NCBI RefSeq assembly: GCF_900095135.1
Contig: NZ_LT605205.1
Span: 1,178,001-1,242,000 of the forward strand
Source of the DNA: Proteiniphilum saccharofermentans
GTDB lineage: Bacteria; Bacteroidota; Bacteroidia; Bacteroidales; Dysgonomonadaceae
Direction of reading: 5' to 3'
Length of the DNA: 64,000 bases
The notes under the pieces were generated by a model. The model saw only the letters and a program-made list of their open reading frames with translations, was not told the DNA's origin and did no database searches. Made by a program: the position numbers and the translations under genes. Positions 54,957-62,438 of the stretch are shown here, in pieces; the first letter of the stretch is position 1; the number at the start of each line of letters is the position of its first letter.

Positions 54957-55173
54957 TTTTATGGATATAATCTTCTAAGTCACTAAAAAAAGTATCCAGT
55001 GTGACACAATTGTTTGGGAAGTTTTCCGGCGTCAATGTTTTATCGAAAAGTTTTTGTTGTTTGTCTTTTCTTTTCTTTGTACTGAATTTAGTTTCGGAAG
55101 AAACCTTATAATCAGCTTCAGGATCCCTGACTGTGTTTCTTCTTTTCCCGGAGATGTAGATCTTCTTTTTCAT
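54943..55173 (-). CDS. Probable antitoxin partner of the ParE-like toxin
   Basis: 76 residues from MKKKIYISGKRRNTVRD. Basic N-terminal half (KRRNTVRDPEADYKVS, TKKRKDKQQKLFDKTL) and acidic C-terminal end (DTFFSDLEDYIHKNEK), as expected for a small antitoxin. No named family was recognised. It precedes and overlaps the toxin frame, the usual order. The start at 55173 is set by the promoter: an in-frame ATG at 55200 falls inside the -7 box. Confidence 0.65.
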   Translation of the reverse strand: MKKKIYISGKRRNTVRDPEADYKVSSETKFSTKKRKDKQQKLFDKTLTPENFPNNCVTLDTFFSDLEDYIHKNEKI

Positions 55174-55197
55174 TGTTTTTAAATTATCTATTTTGTA

Positions 55198-55229
55198 CAA
55201 AAATAAAAGATAAAGTTAAGATAAACAAA
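55198..55229 (-). promoter_or_regulatory. Promoter of the toxin-antitoxin operon
   Basis: Minus strand TTTG (55229-55226) and TATTTTTG (55205-55198), with 20 bases between TTG-equivalent and -7 box, a near-consensus Bacteroidota promoter. The leader to the antitoxin ATG is about 18 bases. Confidence 0.65.
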
Positions 55230-55261
55230 CAATAAACAGGATTTATGTTTGGGAAAAACAC

Positions 55262-55294
55262 AAAAAAAAGCGAACCCGGAAAAGGCTCGCTTTT
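55262..55294 (-). terminator. Intrinsic terminator of pnp
   Basis: Arms 55287-55294 (AAAAGCGA on the minus strand) and 55266-55273 (TCGCTTTT) pair perfectly, and the minus strand continues with a run of T. It lies about 20 bases after the pnp stop codon. Confidence 0.85.
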
Positions 55295-55314
55295 ACTATA
55301 AATATGTTGTCTGT

Positions 55315-57480
55315 TTAATACTCTATACCCTGGCTGCCGCTTCTTTCGGGGCGTTCAGGCCTTTCGGGGCGTGGAAGCAATACTTTACGTGACAGTTTGA
55401 ATTTACCGGTTCTCGGGTCGATATCCATCAGTTTCACCTGTATCTTATCACCTTCCTTGATACCTGCGTCTTCCGTTCTCTCCAACCGTCTCCATTCGAT
55501 TTCGGAGATATGCAGGAGTCCGTCTTTTCCCGGAAGGAACTCGCAGAAAAGACCATAAGGCATTACGGAACGAACAGTGGCTTCATATACCTCTCCGATT
55601 TCGGGGATAGCTACAATACCTTTGATCTTCGCCATGGCGGCATCGATGGAAGCCTTGTTGTTGGCAGATATTTCCACGCGTCCTTTGTTGTCGATCTCTT
55701 CGATAGTGATGACGGTACCCGTTTCTTCCTGCATTCCCTGGATGATTTTTCCACCCGGGCCGATGACAGCGCCGATAAAGTCTTTCGGTATCTCGATCAC
55801 TTCGATCCGCGGAGCATGTGGTTTCAGGTCGGCACGGGGTTCCGAGAGGGTCTCCATCATTTTTCCCATGATGTGTTCACGACCGGCTTTGGCCTGTGCC
55901 AGAGCTTTTTCGAGGATCTCATAGGAGAGTCCGTCCACTTTGATGTCCATTTGTGTGGCGGTGATACCGTCTTTGGTGCCGCACACTTTAAAGTCCATAT
56001 CTCCTAAGTGATCTTCGTCGCCTAAGATATCGGAAAGGACGGCAAAATTCTGTCCTTTGTTTTCCGAGATCAATCCCATGGCGATGCCGCTCACCGGTTT
56101 TTTGAGGTTCACTCCGGCATCCATCAGTGCCAATGTACCTGCACAAACGGTAGCCATAGATGATGAACCGTTCGACTCCAGGATATCCGACACCACACGC
56201 ACCACATAAGGATAGCCTTGTGGGATCATCCGTTTGAGGGCGCGGTGCGCCAGGTTGCCGTGTCCTATCTCGCGACGGCCGGTAGCACGTTGTGGACGGG
56301 CTTCTCCGGTAGAAAAAGGTGGGAAATTATAGTGCAACAGGAAGCGGTCGGTACCATGTACCAATACATCGTCTACAATCTTTTCATCTAGTTTGGTGCC
56401 CAGTGTGACGGTTGTCAACGACTGTGTTTCACCGCGGGTGAAGAGCGCTGAACCATGAGGTCCGGGAACAAAGTCCACTTCGCTCCAGATCGGACGAATT
56501 TCGGTAGAGTTACGACCGTCGAGACGTTTTCCTTCATCGAGGATGCAGCGGCGCATTGCCTCTTTCTCTACAGCGTGATAGTAGCGGGCTACCAATGGTT
56601 TTTTCTCGTCTCTTTCTTCTTCGGGGATCGATTCCAGGAATTCTTCCAGGATTGATTCGAAAGCTTCTATCCGCTCATGTTTGTTAGGATTCTGAGAAGA
56701 TGCTACTGCATAAGCTTTTTGGTAGCATTTGTCCCATACTTGTTTGCGGAGTTCTTCGTCGTTCTCTTCGTGGCAGTAGGTGCGTTTTACCGTTTTTCCT
56801 GCCATTTCGGTTAGTTCCATCTGTGCGCGGCAATGCTTTTTGATCTCTTCGTGAGCAAATTTGATGGCATCGAGCATTTCAGCTTCAGACACTTCATTCA
56901 TCTCACCTTCCACCATCATGATATTGTCGATGGTAGCACCCACCATGATATCGATATCGGCCTGTTGCAATTGCTTGAATGTAGGATTGATAACGAACTG
57001 TCCGTCAATACGTGCCACACGTACTTCAGATATTGGTCCGTTGAAAGGTATGTCCGAAACGGCCAGTGCGGCAGAAGCGGCCAGTCCGGCCAATGCGTCG
57101 GGCATATCTTCACCGTTGGAGGAGTAGAGGATGACGTTTACAAAAACATCGGCATGGTAATCATCGGGAAAGAGGGGACGCAGTGCGCGGTCGATCAACC
57201 GGCTGGTCAGCACCTCAGAATCGGAAGGTTTTCCTTCTCGTTTCATAAAACCACCCGGAAAACGTCCGGATGAGGCAAATTTTTCTCTGTATTCAACCTG
57301 TAACGGCATAAAATCGGTTCCGGGGGTTGCATCTTTGGCGGCACAAACGGTGGCCAGCAGCATGGTGTCACCCATACGAAGGGTGACGGAACCATCGGCC
57401 TGTTTTGCCAGTTTCCCCGTCTCCAGCGTAATCGTGCGTCCGTCTGACAGCTCGATCTGCTTTACAATTGGATTCGTCAT
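55315..57480 (-). CDS. pnp: Polyribonucleotide nucleotidyltransferase (polynucleotide phosphorylase)
   Basis: 721 residues from [15 protein letters not shown]. Two RNase PH domains joined by an alpha-helical linker (first: [37 protein letters not shown]; second: [76 protein letters not shown]). A KH domain follows ([18 protein letters not shown]), then an S1 domain ([29 protein letters not shown]). It degrades RNA 3'-5' using phosphate. Length is normal. The C-terminal tail [13 protein letters not shown] is a short charged repeat. The -7 box at 57518-57525 rules out the upstream ATG at 57528. Confidence 0.97.
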   Translation of the reverse strand: MTNPIVKQIELSDGRTITLETGKLAKQADGSVTLRMGDTMLLATVCAAKDATPGTDFMPLQVEYREKFASSGRFPGGFMKREGKPSDSEVLTSRLIDRALRPLFPDDYHADVFVNVILYSSNGEDMPDALAGLAASAALAVSDIPFNGPISEVRVARIDGQFVINPTFKQLQQADIDIMVGATIDNIMMVEGEMNEVSEAEMLDAIKFAHEEIKKHCRAQMELTEMAGKTVKRTYCHEENDEELRKQVWDKCYQKAYAVASSQNPNKHERIEAFESILEEFLESIPEEERDEKKPLVARYYHAVEKEAMRRCILDEGKRLDGRNSTEIRPIWSEVDFVPGPHGSALFTRGETQSLTTVTLGTKLDEKIVDDVLVHGTDRFLLHYNFPPFSTGEARPQRATGRREIGHGNLAHRALKRMIPQGYPYVVRVVSDILESNGSSSMATVCAGTLALMDAGVNLKKPVSGIAMGLISENKGQNFAVLSDILGDEDHLGDMDFKVCGTKDGITATQMDIKVDGLSYEILEKALAQAKAGREHIMGKMMETLSEPRADLKPHAPRIEVIEIPKDFIGAVIGPGGKIIQGMQEETGTVITIEEIDNKGRVEISANNKASIDAAMAKIKGIVAIPEIGEVYEATVRSVMPYGLFCEFLPGKDGLLHISEIEWRRLERTEDAGIKEGDKIQVKLMDIDPRTGKFKLSRKVLLPRPERPERPERSGSQGIEY

Positions 57481-57517
57481 AAATGATAAGTTATTATTTT
57501 CTTTGCATAAAATCCCC

Positions 57518-57525
57518 CAAAGGTA
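57518..57525 (-). promoter_or_regulatory. Probable -7 box of pnp
   Basis: TACCTTTG on the minus strand, about 38 bases before the pnp ATG. No TTG with 19-21 spacing was found. Confidence 0.45.
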
Positions 57526-57561
57526 CATAAAGTTTTGGTTTCTTGGAGCATTCGGGACTAT

Positions 57562-57596
57562 AAAAAACAGGAATTGCCTTAATCTGGCATTCCTGT
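57562..57596 (-). terminator. Intrinsic terminator after the 223-residue gene
   Basis: Minus-strand stem ACAGGAATGCC (57596-57586) / GGCAATTCCTGT (57578-57567) with one bulge, followed by TTTTTTA. It separates the upstream gene group from pnp. Confidence 0.75.
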
Positions 57597-57702
57597 TTCC
57601 CGGAAAAGAATGTAATTTATTACTTTTTATTCATATTCTTAAACGATGACTGAGTTATTGTAACAAAATAATCTGATTCTTTTCCGTTATTTCTCCTTTT
57701 CC

Positions 57703-58374
57703 TTAGTAGTAAACAATACCATATTCGCGATTTCTGGCAAGTTGTTTTTCGGGGGGTAAACCGGTATTGTGCTTTTCCACCTCTTCCCATATTTCAAGAA
57801 TAATCTTATCCACTTTTTCACGGTAGGTGGCTATCTCCTGCAAGACGCACGCAGTAGCCTTCTGATGCAGTTTCTGTGTCTGATAGCCATCTTTGAAGAG
57901 AGTAAACATTACATTCACTTTGGCGATGGAAGGATTATAGATTGGTACGCCGCTGTGTGAGATACGCTGATATTCCCCCCGGATGATCTTTTCTCCCCAT
58001 TCCAGCAGTTGTTCATGAGAAGTCAGATCAGGAACGACTAAGCGGGCGTCTCCCAAACCGTATATATCCAGTTGTTCTTCTTTGATTTCGGAACGTACCA
58101 CACACATATACAATACCTGAATGAAATGAGAGATATAGATACGGGCGTTCTGGGTTGTTTTAGCGAAAGAGTGACCGGCATTCACCTGTATATCGTACAA
58201 TTGCCGGTAACGGGCCGATAACTGTTCGAACTCCGTCAACAAACTTTTGGCCTCATCAAGAATATCCGCTGAGAACGAGAGTTCCGGAAAATCGGTATTG
58301 GCTGCTTTTTCAATTGCCGATTTCAAGGCCCTGATACGGGCATTGTCTGTATTTGGTAATTTACGATAGGGCAT
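57703..58374 (-). CDS. Conserved hypothetical protein (cytosolic, helical)
   Basis: 223 residues, no signal peptide. Predominantly helical with heptad-like regions (DEAKSLLTEFEQLSARYRQLYD; EIATYREKVDKIILEIWEEVEK) and a middle block AKTTQNARIYISHFIQVLYM. It starts MPYRKLPNTDNARIRALKSA and ends NREYGIVYY. I do not recognise a named family with confidence. It is the last gene of a minus-strand group of envelope proteins, but is itself not exported. Clean start, normal codon use and its own terminator support it as a real gene. Confidence 0.75.
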   Translation of the reverse strand: MPYRKLPNTDNARIRALKSAIEKAANTDFPELSFSADILDEAKSLLTEFEQLSARYRQLYDIQVNAGHSFAKTTQNARIYISHFIQVLYMCVVRSEIKEEQLDIYGLGDARLVVPDLTSHEQLLEWGEKIIRGEYQRISHSGVPIYNPSIAKVNVMFTLFKDGYQTQKLHQKATACVLQEIATYREKVDKIILEIWEEVEKHNTGLPPEKQLARNREYGIVYY

Positions 58375-58420
58375 GTGATAACGGGTAAAGGCTGTTTGAC
58401 TTCTTTTTTACTCTCTTTCA

Positions 58421-59101
58421 TTACTTATTCCACTTTTTGGCTCGTTGTCGTAATTCTTCGATAGACTCTTTTCTCTGTGGAATAGTCTGCTGGGTGTCGA
58501 CTTCGTCTATTACACTCTTCTTATCTCCTTCCTGTGTCTGGCGACGCGGCGGCGATACCCGTTCAGGAACAGCTTCAGGAATAATCGCTAAAAAATTAGT
58601 ATATGCTTTTCTCAACAAAACGGCTTCCTGAGGATTGAGGTCGATAGTTTGGTAACCCTGCGCATATTGCACGACAAATTTCTTCACCAATCTATTGGCC
58701 AGGAAAGAAAGATCTCCCTCGAATACGACCCTCATATCCGCAATCTTCTGTGCCACGGTATTCATTCTGCGGGCTTTTGCATACCGGGCGGCTCTTAATT
58801 CGTATTTGCCGCTTTCTGTCTCGACTACAAGCCTTTCATTTTTTAAATATTCCACGGGGACGGCTTCTTCAAACACGGCATCTGTGAACATATACTTCAA
58901 AGAGAGGTTCATAAATTGAGCTTCATTCTCATATATAAATCTTACCGTAATCATCGGGTCTCTGAATCGAGGGTTTTTCTGCAATTTTCCCTGAGAAATT
59001 ATTTCCCATTCGGACGTTATTGCTTCGGGTTGATATTGAGCAAAGCCGTTGAATGACATGAATATGCATGTCGTTAGCAATAAATACCTGATTGTTCCCA
59101 T
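58421..59101 (-). CDS. Exported protein of unknown function
   Basis: 226 residues with a Sec signal peptide (MGTIRYLLLTTCIFMSFNGFAQ). The mature part mixes beta and alpha segments (PMITVRFIYENEAQFMNLSL; YELRAARYAKARRMNTVAQK; FLANRLVKKFVVQYAQGYQT). It ends in a charged, low-complexity tail (PRRQTQEGDKKSVIDEVDTQ, then KESIEELRQRAKKWNK) that may form a short coiled coil. No family recognised. It follows the 758-residue lipoprotein by 94 bases and may act with it in the envelope. Confidence 0.75.
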   Translation of the reverse strand: MGTIRYLLLTTCIFMSFNGFAQYQPEAITSEWEIISQGKLQKNPRFRDPMITVRFIYENEAQFMNLSLKYMFTDAVFEEAVPVEYLKNERLVVETESGKYELRAARYAKARRMNTVAQKIADMRVVFEGDLSFLANRLVKKFVVQYAQGYQTIDLNPQEAVLLRKAYTNFLAIIPEAVPERVSPPRRQTQEGDKKSVIDEVDTQQTIPQRKESIEELRQRAKKWNK

Positions 59102-59195
59102 AATTGTTGTTTTATATAGTGTGTATCAATTTTTAAATTCTATTCTATAATCTCCCACTTCCCATTCTAAGTCCTTAATTTTTTAACTTTTAACT

Positions 59196-61472
59196 CTAAT
59201 TTTCCAGCGTATCCCATAAATTGAGTTCATCGGCCAATTCCCTTACTTCAGAATCCAATCTGGTGCGGGAATATAATTCCGGACTCAGCTGACATGCTTT
59301 TTGAAGATGCTTTGCGGCTTCATTCTTATTATCTTTTCTTGCTTTGATAATGGCAAGTAAGTACTCGTTTCTGCCGGTTTCAGGCAATGCTTCCAGTACT
59401 TCCTGCGCTTTATCGTTATATCCCAGGCAAACTAACGTTAACGCGGTATTGTAGTCGGCATATTTAGCCAATTTCTCTAAAGCAAGCATATACTCCTTGT
59501 CTCTTAACAGTTTTATTCCTTCGGCATAATCTTCACGATGAGTTTCCTGCAAAGTGTTTTCTTCTATACCTGGACGATTAATATGGAGTGTTACATCAAA
59601 ACGTACAAGCTTAGGATATATCTCATCTCTGATGATCTTATAATCATCCGGGTAATCCCTTTTAATATTTTCTTCGGTCATATCGGGGTATATGGCACTG
59701 GTAAGGGAATCCAATATCGCTTGCCGGTACAACAAACTTCTATGTGATTGTACTTGTCTTGCCAATGTAGGCCAATCTTCTCCCGCCGCTTTGGGTACCG
59801 GATTTCTCACTCCTTTTTGTTTTAAATAATCGGCCGCCTCTTTCGCTCTTTCAAGTGAAAGTTCGTAGTTTTCATGCCATAACCCCTCGAGATCGGTATA
59901 AGCGCGAATGGATATGCTGTCGACAACCAGGTCCGCTTCATTATTATAAACCTGATATGCTTCCACTATCTTGTCAAATATCTCCGGATTTCTGATATCC
60001 CTGAATCTATGGGATTTTTTCGTCCGGTAATCCGGATAAAGGCTTTGATTATCCACCATGTTCTTATGAAGCATCTTTCGTTCGGTTACCAGCGATTCAT
60101 CAGCCAGTTGAGCCAACGAAGCGATGAAGTATGTCAGGGTATCCGACAGCGGAAAGACGAAAGTGGACTTGTCTATGCCTTCCACCATCGCAGCTAAAAC
60201 GACCTCCAATTTTTTGGTGCTCTTCTCAATTTTCCACGGTTGTTTATAGGGATACCTGAAATCGTACTCAGCAGTAATGACTGTATCCAGTCTCAATCCG
60301 GTCATTTCCTCCCCGGGGATAGGGAATTCGACCACTTCTTTAAATATTTCACCTTTTCGCTCTATATTCATATCATTGAGCACTATCTCATCGATCAGAT
60401 AATGCCTCTTTGCTATTCTTGCCGAATCTTCTTTCGTGAACGGTTTCGCCTTCAGGTCCCGCAGGGTTAATCCCTTTTGGTGGATATCCCTGTATTTTCG
60501 CGGGATATGGCTCCGTCGCATTATGCTGTCCTTGTGGGCATGGATATTGATGTCGGGGTGGATCGAATCGACCCAGTCGAAAGAGAATTGCCTTTTAAGG
60601 TAGCTTGTGTAGTCTTTCTTGTATTTGTCCATATATTGCCCATAGATACCCAGCGTATCGATCCCTTTATTTTTATCCAACTGCCTGAAGGCTTTCTTAT
60701 CCGACTTGCGCCAATAGCGTGACTGCATGTGCTTTTTATGCCGTCTTGCAATGGCCTCCATCCGGAGAAATTCCATTTCGTTCATTTTCTTCCAGTTGGC
60801 ATAGTCCATCATCAGGTCATAATTGCGCCTGTAATCATTGTAGTTGCGCCTTTGCATTTTGTAGATATCCTTGTTCATCCCTTTCCAGTCAACGAACAAA
60901 GAGTCATAAGCCGACGGATCCACGATAGTGCTCAGAAAATCCTGGTATGCCTCGTAATCGCCCAACTGCTTGTCCCTGAACCCTTCGCCTGTTACTAATA
61001 TGGTGTCCAGCGGCGTGATGCTGTCCCCGTCTATCAGGAAAGGGGCCAGTGTCAGCCGCCAGTATGGGTCGAGTATGTCTACGGGGGCGATAATGTCAAA
61101 ATCCACATGCACCCTGCCGTCCCTTTCCGTGGCAAAATTCGATTTTGCTTTTACCACTACACCGGATAATCTGTATGTCTTGGTCGTATCCAGTTTATCC
61201 ATCTCATTGACGAGTACCTCGTTTTGGGAAAGGTCACCGGAGTATTCCGAGAATGAGACCTCTTCCGATACCGACCGGGAACCATCCAGTCCTTCTATGC
61301 CTCCCTGGTCGGCAAAGGTGATTTCGGGTTTCGTCGTTTGCATGAACAGCCGTTCTATATCTAACTTCCGGTAATTCTTTTTTATCGAACACGATGGGGA
61401 GATCGTGATCATAAAAGTAAACGCGATTATAAAAAATAACAGACTAAAATTAAACGGAGTATATTTCTTCAT
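59196..61472 (-). CDS. Large lipoprotein with degenerate OmpA-like domain and TPR-like C-terminus
   Basis: 758 residues; lipobox SPSC (Cys28). The middle (about 190-330) is rich in Tyr, Lys and Arg with repeated DxxKYxxxYxxYLKR-like helices. Residues about 525-575 (VVDSISIRAYTDLEGLWHEN followed by YELSLERAKEAADYLKQKGV) match the OmpA-type peptidoglycan-binding core (TDxxGxxxxNxxLSxxRAxxVxxYL). About 640-758 has TPR-like helices (LLRDKEYMLALEKLAKYADYNTALTLVCLGY; AAKHLQKACQLSP). It may link the outer membrane or surface machinery to peptidoglycan. No named family recognised. Its start is preceded by leader-repeat copy 4. Confidence 0.75.
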   Translation of the reverse strand: MKKYTPFNFSLLFFIIAFTFMITISPSCSIKKNYRKLDIERLFMQTTKPEITFADQGGIEGLDGSRSVSEEVSFSEYSGDLSQNEVLVNEMDKLDTTKTYRLSGVVVKAKSNFATERDGRVHVDFDIIAPVDILDPYWRLTLAPFLIDGDSITPLDTILVTGEGFRDKQLGDYEAYQDFLSTIVDPSAYDSLFVDWKGMNKDIYKMQRRNYNDYRRNYDLMMDYANWKKMNEMEFLRMEAIARRHKKHMQSRYWRKSDKKAFRQLDKNKGIDTLGIYGQYMDKYKKDYTSYLKRQFSFDWVDSIHPDINIHAHKDSIMRRSHIPRKYRDIHQKGLTLRDLKAKPFTKEDSARIAKRHYLIDEIVLNDMNIERKGEIFKEVVEFPIPGEEMTGLRLDTVITAEYDFRYPYKQPWKIEKSTKKLEVVLAAMVEGIDKSTFVFPLSDTLTYFIASLAQLADESLVTERKMLHKNMVDNQSLYPDYRTKKSHRFRDIRNPEIFDKIVEAYQVYNNEADLVVDSISIRAYTDLEGLWHENYELSLERAKEAADYLKQKGVRNPVPKAAGEDWPTLARQVQSHRSLLYRQAILDSLTSAIYPDMTEENIKRDYPDDYKIIRDEIYPKLVRFDVTLHINRPGIEENTLQETHREDYAEGIKLLRDKEYMLALEKLAKYADYNTALTLVCLGYNDKAQEVLEALPETGRNEYLLAIIKARKDNKNEAAKHLQKACQLSPELYSRTRLDSEVRELADELNLWDTLEN

Positions 61473-61538
61473 ACGATTATGCTATCTTTTTTCGTTAAGG
61501 TGTATGAGTCCGGAACAATTGGTGTGCACCCGTTTCAT
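61470..61538 (-). repeat. Leader repeat, copy 4
   Basis: On the minus strand: ATGAAACG (61538-61531), a central part diverged from the other copies, CATACACCTTAACGAAAAAA, then GATAGCATAATCGT directly before the ATG of the 758-residue lipoprotein. The ends match copies 1-3; the middle does not. The internal ATG opens an 18-codon frame (MKRVHTNCSGLIHLNEKR). Confidence 0.6.
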
Positions 61539-61557
61539 ACGATTATTCTATTGAACT

Positions 61558-61599
61558 TTTAGAACATCTTGGTTCTTGATTCTTGTATCTTGTATCTTT
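61558..61599. repeat. CAAGA-type spacer repeat
   Basis: On the minus strand AAGATACAAGATACAAGAAT and CAAGAACCAAGATG: degenerate tandem units of 7-8 bases, related to 42241-42326 and 52707-52782. Confidence 0.55.
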
Positions 61600-62352
61600 T
61601 TATAATGGATTCATGCTCAGTCGCAAACGGGGTATCTTTATGTGTAGATGCTCTCCCCTTGAAGTCCCGGGATATCCTAATTGCACCTCCGTGACCGTCG
61701 GGGTTGCATCCTGGTACGTATAATCCGGATCGCACAGAAATTGCTCCAGAATAGTCCAATCCTGTTCCCCCTTCTTTAGATCCCTTAAGAGGTCGTCGGA
61801 TTCTTTCAACTGGTAGAGCGTATATTTGCCTTTCATTTCACCCATTTCGTTGACCGATCCCATGGCTTCGTACTTGTAGTTTCCCAATGCAAAATTAAAC
61901 GAGCCGGCCAATGTGTCGTTCTTGACCTCTAACCGTAAATTGCGGGCTACATACGCTTCCACGGGAGTCCATGTGATTTTCCTTCCTTTTCCTTTAATAA
62001 ATTCGCTTTTTCTTTTCCACTTGAATTTTTCGCAATTGATCACTACGGTTCCATTGATTTTATCATTGACAAATGTGGCGGTAATATTTTCCGAACCCGA
62101 CCATATACTCCGGTCGGTTTTCTCCATCGACCATTTCCTGGTAAATTTGCCGTGTTTGATTTTTCTCCCGTCGGCACCCTTGTAATATTCGTAGCGTATC
62201 TTACAACCTGTATTCCGGTCGTGAAACTCTTCCACCTGGATTTTCTGTTTTGGACTTCCTCTTTCTTTCTTTTGCCTGTCCGGTATATTCCCCGGATAAC
62301 AGAGACTGGTAAATAAAACGCTTACTGTCAGTAAAATCAGTTTAGTTCTCAT
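61600..62352 (-). CDS. Exported protein of unknown function
   Basis: 250 residues. Signal peptide MRTKLILLTVSVLFTSLCYP. The mature part is beta-rich with regular Gly/Lys/Tyr-containing strands (CKIRYEYYKGADGRKIKHGK; NDKINGTVVINCEKFKWKRK; GNYKYEAMGSVNEMGEMKGK). These look like a MORN-type or short beta-repeat sheet. The C-terminus HLHIKIPRLRLSMNPL is hydrophobic and basic. No family recognised with confidence. It lies between the 758-residue lipoprotein and the T9SS cargo gene, all on the minus strand. Confidence 0.7.
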   Translation of the reverse strand: MRTKLILLTVSVLFTSLCYPGNIPDRQKKERGSPKQKIQVEEFHDRNTGCKIRYEYYKGADGRKIKHGKFTRKWSMEKTDRSIWSGSENITATFVNDKINGTVVINCEKFKWKRKSEFIKGKGRKITWTPVEAYVARNLRLEVKNDTLAGSFNFALGNYKYEAMGSVNEMGEMKGKYTLYQLKESDDLLRDLKKGEQDWTILEQFLCDPDYTYQDATPTVTEVQLGYPGTSRGEHLHIKIPRLRLSMNPL

Positions 62353-62382
62353 ATTTTATATTATTAAATCATCAAATCAGAT

Positions 62383-62436
62383 AAATTACCAATTACCAAT
62401 TACCAATTACTATATCCCATGTTCCAAATTCCACAT
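62383..62436. repeat. Tandem ATTACCA repeat with flanking degenerate units
   Basis: Three to four copies of the 9-base unit AATTACCAA run from about 62387 to 62412, followed by CCCATGTTCCAAATTCCAC. Non-coding, immediately downstream of the T9SS cargo gene. Confidence 0.6.
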
Positions 62437-62438
62437 CG

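Noticed and set aside
62383-62436. Short regular repeats that could look like a CRISPR array
   Set aside because: The unit is about 9 bases with no unique spacers between units and no cas genes nearby.
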